In this document: piece by piece, positions 1 to 6,457 of the stretch
How the letters are laid out: each line of letters begins with the position of its first letter
Position numbering within the stretch: position 1 is the stretch's first letter
NCBI GenBank assembly: GCA_036388295.1
Contig: DASVSC010000180.1
Span: 1-24,774, forward strand
Direction: 5' to 3'
DNA length: 24,774 bases
Source: RYN-431 sp036388295
GTDB taxonomy: Bacteria; Planctomycetota; Phycisphaerae; Tepidisphaerales; Tepidisphaeraceae
Notes under the pieces: generated by a model
The model's database searches: none
Seen by the model: only the letters and a program-made list of their open reading frames with translations
Told to the model about the DNA's origin: nothing
Translations under genes and position numbers: made by a program

Positions 1-149
1 GGCCTGTCGTCGGCCCAATCGCTGTTCTTGTAGTGTGGCTCTAGTGACTGCGTTGTGCCGCATTCCTCGCAGACGAGTCCAATCAGCCTCCGTGCCCGTA
101 CTTGGTGAGCGGATCGCTTCACTTCCGCCTTCTCCATACCCCGAGCCAT
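1..149 (-). CDS. Small CxxC-containing protein, cut by the window edge
   Basis: An open frame on the minus strand starts at ATG 149 (or at ATG 137, same frame) and runs off the left edge without a stop. The visible part is basic at first and then reads LVCEECGTTQSLEPHYKN, with one CxxC pair followed by a histidine, as in the first half of small zinc-binding or HNH-like phage proteins. The second half is missing, so no function can be given. It lies downstream of the methyltransferase on the same strand. Bases 150 to 277 between them show only a short hairpin (214 to 229). Neither start has a clear ribosome binding site. Confidence 0.35.
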   Translation of the reverse strand, partial: MARGMEKAEVKRSAHQVRARRLIGLVCEECGTTQSLEPHYKNSDWADDR

Positions 150-277
150 GCACACACGATCGCAGAATTGACGACGCATAAAGACCGACAAGTCTTCGAG
201 GCGACCATTTATCCGCTTTCTCGAAAGCGCGTTAGTGCAAGCACGGCACTGGCGGGCGGGTTCTGGCTTACGCTGCA

Positions 278-1843
278 TCATGCTGCGCCTCCGATGACTT
301 CTCGCCACAGCAAGATGAAGGCTCGGACGGCTGCGTCTTCAACAACACAGTTGCCGGATAGACGCAGCAGATCCGATGACGAAAAGGTATGCCCATCAAC
401 CACATACGGAACTTCGGATTCAATCGCGGGCATTTGGGTCGGGTCCACAGCCGCGACAGTCGCCCAATCCCGCCAGATTCCGCGCGCCACACGACACGCA
501 GCAGCCGAAATGTCTCGGCGCGCGTCGGCCGATCCAGCTTTGCCAATCGCTTCCGCAACCGCCGCCAGATCGGTTCCCCGTGGGGGCGGATACAGGGGAA
601 GCTGCCGATCTGGTAATTCAGTTCCTTCGGTTCGCCCCGCGCTCGACCGACTCCGTTCAGCGGCATCGTCATGCCGCGACGCGACGCCGTTGCGTTTGGT
701 GTCGCCCACGCGATCGCCTCCGGTGCCAGCTCCCTCCCGCCCGCCTTCCCCGCCAGCCGCGAGCGCAAACGGTCCAGCCTTTCCGCACCCCGACGGCTCG
801 TGTTCGGCGTCGCCCACAACGCTGCCGCGTTCGACAGTTGATCCAGGTGCGGACGCTCCCGGCTCTCGAAATGCTCCGGACCGTTCGGGCCCTTGCTGTC
901 CCTCGCCGCCGGCGTCGGCCTGGCCGACGCCGGCGGCGAGGCGAAGGTCTTTATCGCTATTCGGAGTGTCGGGTTCGCTCCCGGCCCCCTGCCGCCGGCG
1001 GTGTTCCGGTTGTCGCTGGCGTTCGGCGTCGGCCAACTCGCCTGCCCGAACAGCGTCGCCGCCGCGCTCAATGATATGCCGTGGCCGTTGCCGTTCCGCC
1101 CGATCGCTTTTTCCCGATCGATGAACGCCATCCATGCCGCGGGCGTCGTTCCGTTGTTCACCGCCATCGCGTCCGGGGTGGGCCAGCTTCTCGCCTGCCC
1201 CGCCAGCAGCAGCTCGCCCGATCGCTCGTTGCCCCGGCAGACCGTGCCGGCACGCATCGTGGAAGGCGTCTGCCACGGCGAGGACAAAGCCGCGCTTTCG
1301 GTTGTGGGGGTAACCGACGTCACAGGCGCCGACGAAGACCGCCGCTTGGCGCGTGTAACCCAGTCCGTGTAACTCCCGCCCCACGGGTTCGAAAGCACCA
1401 CTTGTGAGCCAGCCTGGGACGTTCTCGAAGAAAACAAATCCGGCTCCGCACTCGGCGATGATTCGAATGGCGTGAGGGATAGGGCCCCAGGTCGCCACGT
1501 CGTCGGGATCAAACCCTTCGCCCCATGCGCGAGGATCGAGGTTTCCGACGCGTTTGCCGGCGCTGCTGAACGCGGGACAGGGCAGACCGGCACAGACGCC
1601 AGCCACTCGGCCGCTAACTTGCCGGCCGTCGAAGGTCGCAAGGTCGTCGCTGACAAGAGCGTGATCCAGCTCCGCGTTTTCCATGCGCGATCGGAGAGCG
1701 GCCGCCGCTGCGGAGTCCCGCTCAACGTGAGCCAGCACACGGCTTCGGTAGCCGACACTGGCGAGTCCGCCCTCAACGGCTTGGCCGAGTTGCCCGATGC
1801 CAGCGGCGAGGTCGAGGATTCCAAGTGTGGGATGTAGGTCCAC
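278..1843 (-). CDS. DNA (cytosine-5) methyltransferase, phage type, with a long repetitive spacer
   Basis: The protein transfers a methyl group from SAM to cytosine C5 in DNA. From a GTG start at 1843 the order is: motif I (LDLAAGIGQLGQA, about residues 10-22), the catalytic Pro-Cys in GLPCPAFSSAGKR (Cys about 89), ENVPG (about 140), and GYPHNRKRGFVLA (about 177). Then comes a low-complexity spacer of about 200 residues with recurring VADA, LADA or VGDA words, and the C-terminal motif X-like LLRLSGNCVVEDAA. The frame stays open back to 1945, but the first 34 residues there overlap the upstream gene and look like noise. GTG 1843 directly follows the upstream stop (TGATGTG), behind AGGAAAGG. 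The target sequence cannot be told. No restriction nuclease is next to it, so anti-restriction or regulatory methylation is likely. Confidence 0.88.
   Translation of the reverse strand: MDLHPTLGILDLAAGIGQLGQAVEGGLASVGYRSRVLAHVERDSAAAAALRSRMENAELDHALVSDDLATFDGRQVSGRVAGVCAGLPCPAFSSAGKRVGNLDPRAWGEGFDPDDVATWGPIPHAIRIIAECGAGFVFFENVPGWLTSGAFEPVGRELHGLGYTRQAAVFVGACDVGYPHNRKRGFVLAVADAFHDACRHGLPGQRAIGRAAAGGAGEKLAHPGRDGGEQRNDARGMDGVHRSGKSDRAERQRPRHIIERGGDAVRAGELADAERQRQPEHRRRQGAGSEPDTPNSDKDLRLAAGVGQADAGGEGQQGPERSGAFREPGASAPGSTVERGSVVGDAEHEPSGCGKAGPFALAAGGEGGREGAGTGGDRVGDTKRNGVASRHDDAAERSRSSAGRTEGTELPDRQLPLYPPPRGTDLAAVAEAIGKAGSADARRDISAAACRVARGIWRDWATVAAVDPTQMPAIESEVPYVVDGHTFSSSDLLRLSGNCVVEDAAVRAFILLWREVIGGAA
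698..1275. repeat. Six-copy degenerate 11-mer inside the methyltransferase spacer
   Basis: On the plus strand the word GGNGTCNGCCA or a close variant occurs at 698, 806, 911, 1025, 1175 and 1265. The distances are 108, 105, 114, 150 and 90, all multiples of three. On the coding (minus) strand each copy reads VADA, LADA, QADA, LAHP, VGDA or VGDT in the methyltransferase frame. In the neighbouring open frame (268 to 1884) the same copies read WQTP, WPTP, WPTP, RPTP, WATP and WATP. Confidence 0.75.
901..941. repeat. 41-bp perfect palindrome (20-bp arms, 1-base centre)
   Basis: Bases 901-920 are the exact reverse complement of 922-941, with a single T between. The arms contain GGCGTCGGCC and GGCCGACGCC, so the palindrome is one copy of the spacer repeat facing an inverted copy. 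It lies inside the methyltransferase coding sequence and can fold as a very stable hairpin in DNA or RNA. Confidence 0.9.
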
Positions 1844-1844
1844 A

Positions 1845-2105
1845 TCAACGGCCCGCCCTTTCCTGATCCTGCTCGATGATCCACTTCGCGACGTTCTGCC
1901 CCGCCGCCGTGAGTTGAAAGGTGTCAGTGCCACGCACGTCGGCAATCCAGCCGTAGCGGTAGCCGAGGTTCAGCAGCGGGACGTACGACGTCGGGACTGT
2001 GGCGACAGGCTTGCCGATGCGTGCCATGAAACGGATGAACGCCTGCATTCGCTCTGTGGGCGGCGTGAAGGCCGGGCGTGGCGGGTTGGCGATGGCGTTA
2101 GACAA
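1845..2105 (-). CDS. Small protein of unknown function, winged-helix-like
   Basis: The protein has about 86 residues if it starts at TTG 2105. ATG 2048 would give 67, and the frame is open to 2153. The second half reads YRYGWIADVRG...FQLTAAGQNVAKWI, which resembles the wing and last helix of small winged-helix DNA-binding proteins; this is only a resemblance. The TTG choice rests on a G-rich stretch just before it and on overlap with the stop of the ASCH gene at 2098, suggesting translational coupling. The stop at 1845 in turn overlaps the start region of the methyltransferase. The three genes therefore look like one transcript. Confidence 0.55.
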   Translation of the reverse strand: MSNAIANPPRPAFTPPTERMQAFIRFMARIGKPVATVPTSYVPLLNLGYRYGWIADVRGTDTFQLTAAGQNVAKWIIEQDQERAGR

Positions 2106-2580
2106 GGGCCACCCCCGTCTCAACAAAGCCACAGGCGTCGATGGCCGCGTCATCGACGTTGAACCACTTCTGCCCGCCCTTCCACGGCAGCGGCTTCGCC
2201 AGGACGCGAACGTCTTTCATTACGAGAGCGAAGCGCCCAGGCGTGTAGTTACCGAAGGCGCGTTCGGGCATGTCCGGTAGCGGGAGGCGGTTTCCGTTCT
2301 GCCACATGCTGCCGCCGGCGATCGAAAGACAGTCGTCGAGCACGCACGTCGCGATCACGCACCCGCGGGGGAGTGCATGAGCACGATCCCAGCCACCGGT
2401 CTGCAACGCTTCGCCAAAAGGTGATTCAACGCGCGTGAGTTCGGTGTAGCGGTCGCGCTTCGCCGCCGCGTGGATCGCGATGGGGCCGCGTACCTTCGTC
2501 GACCAGCCGCGCGTCTCAATGCGTTTCGCACCGACGGCGATGAGCTGCGCCCAAGGTTGCCAGAGGGAAAGAGTTTTCAA
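2098..2580 (-). CDS. ASCH (PUA-like) domain protein
   Basis: The start of the protein, KTLSLWQPWAQLIAVGAKRIETRGW followed by RGPIAIHAA, is the signature of the ASCH family, a PUA-like fold that binds nucleic acid or modified nucleotides. Such proteins are frequent in phages and are sometimes linked to RNA or modified-base metabolism. The length of 160 residues fits the family. I chose the TTG start at 2580 because GGGAG lies just upstream and the family begins directly with the LSLWQPW strand; the frame is open to 2637. It is the first gene of the ASCH - winged-helix-like - methyltransferase run. Its exact substrate is unknown. Confidence 0.8.
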   Translation of the reverse strand: MKTLSLWQPWAQLIAVGAKRIETRGWSTKVRGPIAIHAAAKRDRYTELTRVESPFGEALQTGGWDRAHALPRGCVIATCVLDDCLSIAGGSMWQNGNRLPLPDMPERAFGNYTPGRFALVMKDVRVLAKPLPWKGGQKWFNVDDAAIDACGFVETGVALV

Positions 2581-2629
2581 CTGCCACTCCCGCAATGGCT
2601 GCGGGGCTGCGCGTCTACAAACGCAAGCA

Positions 2630-2653
2630 ACCCGCAACCGATAAGTTGCGGGT
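2630..2653. other. Strong hairpin between umuC and the ASCH gene
   Basis: ACCCGCAAC (2630-2638) and GTTGCGGGT (2645-2653) form a perfect 9-bp stem with a 6-base loop. Read leftward (minus strand, downstream of umuC) it is followed by TTGCTTGCGTTTG, a poor T-tract, so it may be a weak terminator. Its right arm overlaps the first four bases of the 22-base repeat. Otherwise the 182 bases between the two genes hold no convincing ORF. Confidence 0.6.
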
Positions 2654-2671
2654 CAAGCCGTGAGGGCTGGC
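2650..2671 (+). repeat. 22-base direct repeat, copy 1
   Basis: The 22 bases starting GGGTCAAGCC and ending GAGGGCTGGC are identical to 9861-9882 and in the same orientation. Both copies contain AGCC-GTGAG-GGCT, able to form a small 4-bp hairpin, and lie in non-coding DNA of the element. Confidence 0.85.
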
Positions 2672-2762
2672 GGGAGATTAGCGAGGTACGGCTACAAAAA
2701 GCAAATGAAAAATCTGAGCGTGCCCACAAGAGTCGTTCACGCAGCGTTGCTGCGACTACTGC

Positions 2763-4091
2763 TCATAAGGTCGCGGTCTGCGTTTCCGCACGACACGCGG
2801 CCGCGATCGCCCCGGCGTCCACACCGACGGCTTCGGGGATTTCGTTCCACCTTGTCGTATAGCGGGGCGACAGGTTCTCCGCTCGCAAGTGCCACGTACG
2901 ACACGCTTGCAGCGTATGCGGCGATGTGCTGGCTGGACGGAGTGTCCCACGGCCGAACTTGCGATTGATGTCGTCGAGCGTTTGCATCAGCCGGTTGGAA
3001 CGATCCGGGTCAGCGTCGCCGTACAGGCCGAGTTGGGCACCCTCGCGCTGCTGCAGATTGAACAGCATCACGCCGGCTTTTTTGTAATGGTGTTCGCGGC
3101 GGAAGACACGGTGCAGGCACCAGGCCGCCGCTTTACATAACGCCGGCGACGAGTTGGTGGGCGCGGCCAGTGTCACGGCAAAAGACGGTGCGTACTGGAT
3201 CACCGGCGCATGGCGGTCGGTCTGGACGAACACGCCGACGCGACCGCTCACCAGATCCTGCCGACGCATCTTCACCGCCGCTTGCGCCGCGAAGGTGCTG
3301 ACGGCTTCGCTCATGTCTTCGATGCGGTTCGTCACTTTTCCGAACGAGCGCGAACAGCAGATGTTCTGCTTTGGGGACGCCTGCTCTTCCAATTCGATGC
3401 AGGACTCGCCGCGAAGTTCGTAGACCGTCCTCGCGCCGACAATGCCGCACACGCTCCGCACGGCCTCGGGGTCGGCGTCGCGCAGTTCCAGCGGCGTCCA
3501 CACGTTCAGCCGCGCGAGCCGTTTGATCGTGCCGCGGCTGACGCCCCACAGGTCGCCCAGCTCAACCTCTGCCAGCGCGGCCGTGGCGTCGGCCTCATTG
3601 GCGATCACGTGCACGCCACACGCGCGTTTGCCCCGCTTCGACAGGTGATTGGCGAGCTTGCAGAGTGTTTTGGTCGGGCCGAAGCCGACGCCGACCGTAA
3701 GGCGCGTCCACTGCTCGACCTTGTTGCGGATTTCGTGGCCGACGTCCGTCCACGGGAGTAGGTCGCCGTCCCACCACAAAAAACTCTCGTCGATCGAGTA
3801 GATCTCCATCGCGTCGGCGAACGGCCGAATCGTGTCCTGCACCCGGCGCGACATATCCGCGTACAGCGTGTAGTTGCTTGAAAAAACGGCCACATTGTGC
3901 TGTCTGAGCAGGTCAGCGATTTGGAAGTATGGCACCTGCATGTCGATGTTGAGCGCCTTCGCTTCTTTCGAACGCGCGACGACGCAGCCGTCGTTGTTGC
4001 TCAGAACGACGATCGGCCGACCGTTCAGATCGGGCCTGAATACGCGCTCGCAACTGGCGTAGAAACTGTTGGCGTCCACCAAGGCAAACAT
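2763..4091 (-). CDS. umuC: UmuC-type Y-family DNA polymerase (Pol V catalytic subunit)
   Basis: The protein of 442 residues (E. coli UmuC 422) is an error-prone polymerase for lesion bypass. FALVDANSFYASCE carries the first metal ligand (Asp6) and the Tyr11 steric gate. YSIDESFLWW carries Asp101 and Glu102, at the same numbers as in E. coli. GFGPTKTLCKLANHLSKRGK is the conserved finger/palm segment, and a little-finger domain follows. The active site looks intact. The ATG at 4091 shares one base with the upstream UmuD-like stop (TGATG) and has GGAGG before it, so the two are coupled. The frame is open back to 4511, but that part overlaps the UmuD gene and is not protein-like. It is expected to be DNA-damage regulated. 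Confidence 0.95.
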   Translation of the reverse strand: MFALVDANSFYASCERVFRPDLNGRPIVVLSNNDGCVVARSKEAKALNIDMQVPYFQIADLLRQHNVAVFSSNYTLYADMSRRVQDTIRPFADAMEIYSIDESFLWWDGDLLPWTDVGHEIRNKVEQWTRLTVGVGFGPTKTLCKLANHLSKRGKRACGVHVIANEADATAALAEVELGDLWGVSRGTIKRLARLNVWTPLELRDADPEAVRSVCGIVGARTVYELRGESCIELEEQASPKQNICCSRSFGKVTNRIEDMSEAVSTFAAQAAVKMRRQDLVSGRVGVFVQTDRHAPVIQYAPSFAVTLAAPTNSSPALCKAAAWCLHRVFRREHHYKKAGVMLFNLQQREGAQLGLYGDADPDRSNRLMQTLDDINRKFGRGTLRPASTSPHTLQACRTWHLRAENLSPRYTTRWNEIPEAVGVDAGAIAAACRAETQTATL

Positions 4092-4438
4092 CACAGCCTC
4101 CGGGCCGCACCGACAACCACACCACGCACCACCCCGCGCATGCCGCGACGCAGCCGTATGAATATGCACCGTCCCTCGTACTCGACGTGCACCAAGTCGC
4201 CCGGCTGCGGGTCGCGTGAGTTGTCCACGACCATGATCGTGCCGTGCACAAGATGTTCCGAAGCCTCCAGTTCGTCTCCGTTCAGTCGAATCATCTCCGT
4301 CGCGGCCGGGTTGCGCACGAGGTAATCGTGCACGTTCAGACTGTCGTCTTCCATCCCCTCCGCCGGCGAAGGGAATCCGGCCGACAAGAGGTCCGCGAAC
4401 CGCCGTAGGGAAACCGGCTCTAATTCTTTCAGCGGCAC
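4091..4438 (-). CDS. umuD: UmuD-like protein lacking the Ser-Lys protease dyad
   Basis: The start of this 115-residue protein aligns well with UmuD: FADLLSAGFPSPAEG...DYLVRNPAATEMIRLNGDE. The self-cleavage bond (Cys-Gly in E. coli) is present as Ala20-Gly21, followed by FPSP. At the catalytic serine, where UmuD has GDSM, this protein has GDEL (Glu56). The region of the catalytic lysine reads CIFIRLRR, with Arg or Ile instead of Lys. It should therefore be unable to cleave itself. It starts at GTG 4438 behind GGAGG and overlaps umuC by one base. It could be a fixed accessory or inhibitory subunit of the polymerase, or be cleaved by a host UmuD or LexA-like protease. That is inference. Confidence 0.85.
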   Translation of the reverse strand: MPLKELEPVSLRRFADLLSAGFPSPAEGMEDDSLNVHDYLVRNPAATEMIRLNGDELEASEHLVHGTIMVVDNSRDPQPGDLVHVEYEGRCIFIRLRRGMRGVVRGVVVGAARRL

Positions 4439-4453
4439 AAGGCCTCCAATGGT

Positions 4454-4876
4454 TCAGGCGCCGCCGTCGTCGAGGAACTGTGCGATACGGTTCGCCCGCA
4501 TGTCGGCCCACTGGGCCGCGTACGTCTCGCGATCGACGTATTCGATCACGTGCAGCGCCGCCGCCGTCGTCGGGCCGAGCAGCGGCGGCAGGCCGCGCAT
4601 CCCTTGGGCGACCGCGTCGAGCAGGTCCTTCGACGACAGCACGGCGCGGAGCGCGTGGTAGACCAAGAACGGCACGTCCGCTTCGGCACGACGGAGGTGA
4701 TGCAGCAGAGTCGCGTCGGACATCGTCCCGAAGCGCCGCGCGAGGCCGCGGTTCGTCACACTCAGCGGCCGGTTGATTTCGCGGCAGCCGGCGCCGTGGT
4801 TCAGTTCACGGCCGGCCGCCTCGCATACCGTCCTGAGGGCGTCGAACAGCATTGTTGGGTTCGATGGCGATGTCAT
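4454..4876 (-). CDS. Unknown protein, first gene of the umuDC operon
   Basis: I do not recognise this 140-residue protein. It starts at ATG 4876 with AGGAG seven bases upstream; the frame is open to 4945, but that extension lacks a ribosome site and enters the regulatory region. It has no signal peptide or membrane segment, looks largely alpha-helical, and has a long Leu/Ala-rich middle (FLVYHALRAVLSSKDLLDAVAQG). It ends 15 bases before the umuD-like start on the same strand, so it is probably the leader gene of a three-gene operon with umuD and umuC. A link to damage response is suggested only by position. Confidence 0.7.
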   Translation of the reverse strand: MTSPSNPTMLFDALRTVCEAAGRELNHGAGCREINRPLSVTNRGLARRFGTMSDATLLHHLRRAEADVPFLVYHALRAVLSSKDLLDAVAQGMRGLPPLLGPTTAAALHVIEYVDRETYAAQWADMRANRIAQFLDDGGA

Positions 4877-5172
4877 TTTCGGCTCCTGGTGGCTCAGCGG
4901 TCGCAGAGCAGCACGCTGGTCGCCAAATCTACGCTCACGTTCCACGACAACGCAAAGGATTTGTTCTAATTCTGTTCGGTAGTGTCATTTGACACCCTCT
5001 CTTCACCAATCGACACAGCTAATACGCGCAGCAGTCAAGGCTTGTGGATAACAAGTGCACAAGCTGGCGCACGATTTTCGGGTTGCTTTGTTTGGATAGT
5101 GTTCGGTACTGTTCTCTAGCACGATGCAGGAGTGCGGCCATAGGAAGGCCCGTATTTCTCGGAGCGGAAACC
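4877..5172. promoter_or_regulatory. Divergent control region between the umuDC operon and recT
   Basis: The 296 bases separate two diverging transcription units. GTGTCA-TT-TGACAC at 4982-4995 is a perfect 6+2+6 inverted repeat, a good operator shape. The 13-base word TGTTCGGTASTGT occurs at 4973 (ending inside the palindrome) and again at 5100 in the same orientation. The stretch around 4960-4970 and 5070-5100 is AT-richer than its surroundings, fitting promoters on both sides. An SOS-type repressor or the element's own HTH protein could bind here; the binding factor is not known. No ORF in this region is convincing. Confidence 0.55.
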
Positions 5173-6237
5173 ATGTTGCTGTTCAGAATCGCTGGAAAGA
5201 ACGTAGAGCCCCTCGCGCCGGCGTCGGTCGACATCGACAACGTCACCGTCTTCGACTTGGCCGGCGCGGCAGCCAAGACACGAAGGTCGGAGAAGTCGTT
5301 GACGGCGCTCTGGGTCGGGAAGTGGGGAGACGTTCTCCCCGCCGAGCAGATCACTGGCGAGCCGCTCGGCGACCCGATGAAGCGGCCAGCCGTTGTGAAG
5401 CGGGCGGCGCTGGTGCTGACAGACGAGCAGCGTGACGAACTGCTTCGTGTGATGCTGTACCCTCAGCTCCCGCCCGAGGCGTGGGCCGCGTTCAAGGTCG
5501 TCGCCGAGCAGCGTCGGCTCTCGATCTACAGTCGGCACCTGCATCCGGAGTACCGCTACGACGGCAGTGCTGACGCGATGAAGCTGGTCATCATCACATC
5601 GATCGAAGCCGTGCGGCTTTTGGCGCGACGCAGCGACAAGTGCCGCGGCCGGGCGGACATCGAGTGGGCCGGCGAAGACCGTGTGTGGGTGAAGGAATGG
5701 GACAGCGAGGAAGGCCCGCCGAAGTGGGCCCGGTGCGCGGTCAACCGGGAGGGAGACTACGAGCCGACGCGGCAGGTGGTCGAATGGTCCGCCTACGCGC
5801 CCTACGTCGACACCGCCAACGGGCCGGAAGTCGATCCGTTTTGGCTGCAGAACAGCGCGATGATGCTCGGTAAGGTCGCCGAAGTCGCGGCGTACCGGGC
5901 ACTGTTCCCGGAGGAACTCGAAGGCATTTACACCGGAGATGAAATGCGACAAGCCGACAACTTCCAACCGTCCGCGCGGCCGTCCGTCACGAAGCCACGC
6001 GTTGACCCGGACAGTCAGGCGTACGGCGGGGAAGACAGCCAAGTCGAGGAGTTCATCGACCAGGAGGAGTTTGCCGACCTGCTGGCGGCCGCGGTGCCGG
6101 ACGAAGCGCATCGCGAGGCGGCGCTGCGTACGTACAAGATCAAGTACCGCCGGCTCTGGCAGGTGCAGGCGCCGCAGTTCTACGTGATGGTGGCCAAGGA
6201 TTTGCGGGAGCTGATTCGACAGCGGAGCGCTGCTTGA
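5173..6237 (+). CDS. RecT/Bet family single-strand annealing protein with an N-terminal extension
   Basis: Phage proteins of this family anneal complementary single strands in recombination. The core spans about residues 95-270 of 354: LPPEAWAAFKVVAEQRRLSIYSRHLHPEYRYDG, then VWVKEWDSEEGPPKWARC, then the signature WLQNSAMMLGKVAEVAAYRALFPEELEGIYTGDEM. The first 90 residues are not part of the classical core, and about 85 residues follow it. I chose ATG 5173, with GGAG eleven bases ahead; the frame is open to 5044. No exonuclease partner (RecE or lambda-Exo type) is visible nearby. The stop at 6237 abuts the converging stop of the zinc-finger gene at 6238. Confidence 0.88.
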   Translation: MLLFRIAGKNVEPLAPASVDIDNVTVFDLAGAAAKTRRSEKSLTALWVGKWGDVLPAEQITGEPLGDPMKRPAVVKRAALVLTDEQRDELLRVMLYPQLPPEAWAAFKVVAEQRRLSIYSRHLHPEYRYDGSADAMKLVIITSIEAVRLLARRSDKCRGRADIEWAGEDRVWVKEWDSEEGPPKWARCAVNREGDYEPTRQVVEWSAYAPYVDTANGPEVDPFWLQNSAMMLGKVAEVAAYRALFPEELEGIYTGDEMRQADNFQPSARPSVTKPRVDPDSQAYGGEDSQVEEFIDQEEFADLLAAAVPDEAHREAALRTYKIKYRRLWQVQAPQFYVMVAKDLRELIRQRSAA

Positions 6238-6447
6238 TCAGCTTTGACCCACCAACAGGCGCCGGAAGTAGTCGGCATGATCTTCGATGAAGTGTGCGAC
6301 TTGTTGGCCCGCCGCCGTCCACAACCTGCCAGACCCGCCGCACTTTTCGCATGTCAGCGGGCCGATATCGCGACCGTCGCCACCGCACTCGGAGCACACG
6401 GTGTTTAATTCGGGCAGGCTCCGCTCTTGGTTTGGTAGGGTCGCCAT
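6238..6447 (-). CDS. Small DnaJ-type zinc-finger protein
   Basis: The protein has 69 residues from ATG 6447. CSECGGDG and CEKCGGSG form two CxxCxGxG motifs, half of the four found in the DnaJ cysteine-rich domain, so one zinc site is expected. There is no J domain. The helical tail AAGQQVAHFIEDHADYFRRLL could bind a partner. It is the last gene of a leftward operon, ten bases after the stop of the HEPN-like gene, with no strong ribosome site of its own, so expression probably depends on upstream translation. The frame is open to 6579 but that part lies inside the upstream gene. A chaperone-like or RNA-binding adaptor role is possible, not shown. Confidence 0.65.
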   Translation of the reverse strand: MATLPNQERSLPELNTVCSECGGDGRDIGPLTCEKCGGSGRLWTAAGQQVAHFIEDHADYFRRLLVGQS

Positions 6448-6457
6448 GCGAGCTAAT

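Noticed and set aside
1..100. Left attachment site of the element
   Set aside because: No copy of the tRNA-Ile 3' end was found near the left edge or anywhere else in the window.
102..1124. 340-codon plus-strand ORF
   Set aside because: Antisense to the methyltransferase; Pro/Arg/Ser-rich noise typical of GC-rich DNA.
268..1884. 538-codon open frame on the minus strand overlapping the methyltransferase
   Set aside because: It lacks all methyltransferase motifs. Its openness comes from GC-rich DNA and the repeat; kept only as the second frame of the repeat finding.
2660..2968. 102-codon plus-strand ORF starting in the 22-base repeat
   Set aside because: Most of it is antisense to umuC, and its composition is Arg-rich noise.
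5116..6111. 331-codon minus-strand ORF
   Set aside because: Antisense shadow of the RecT gene.
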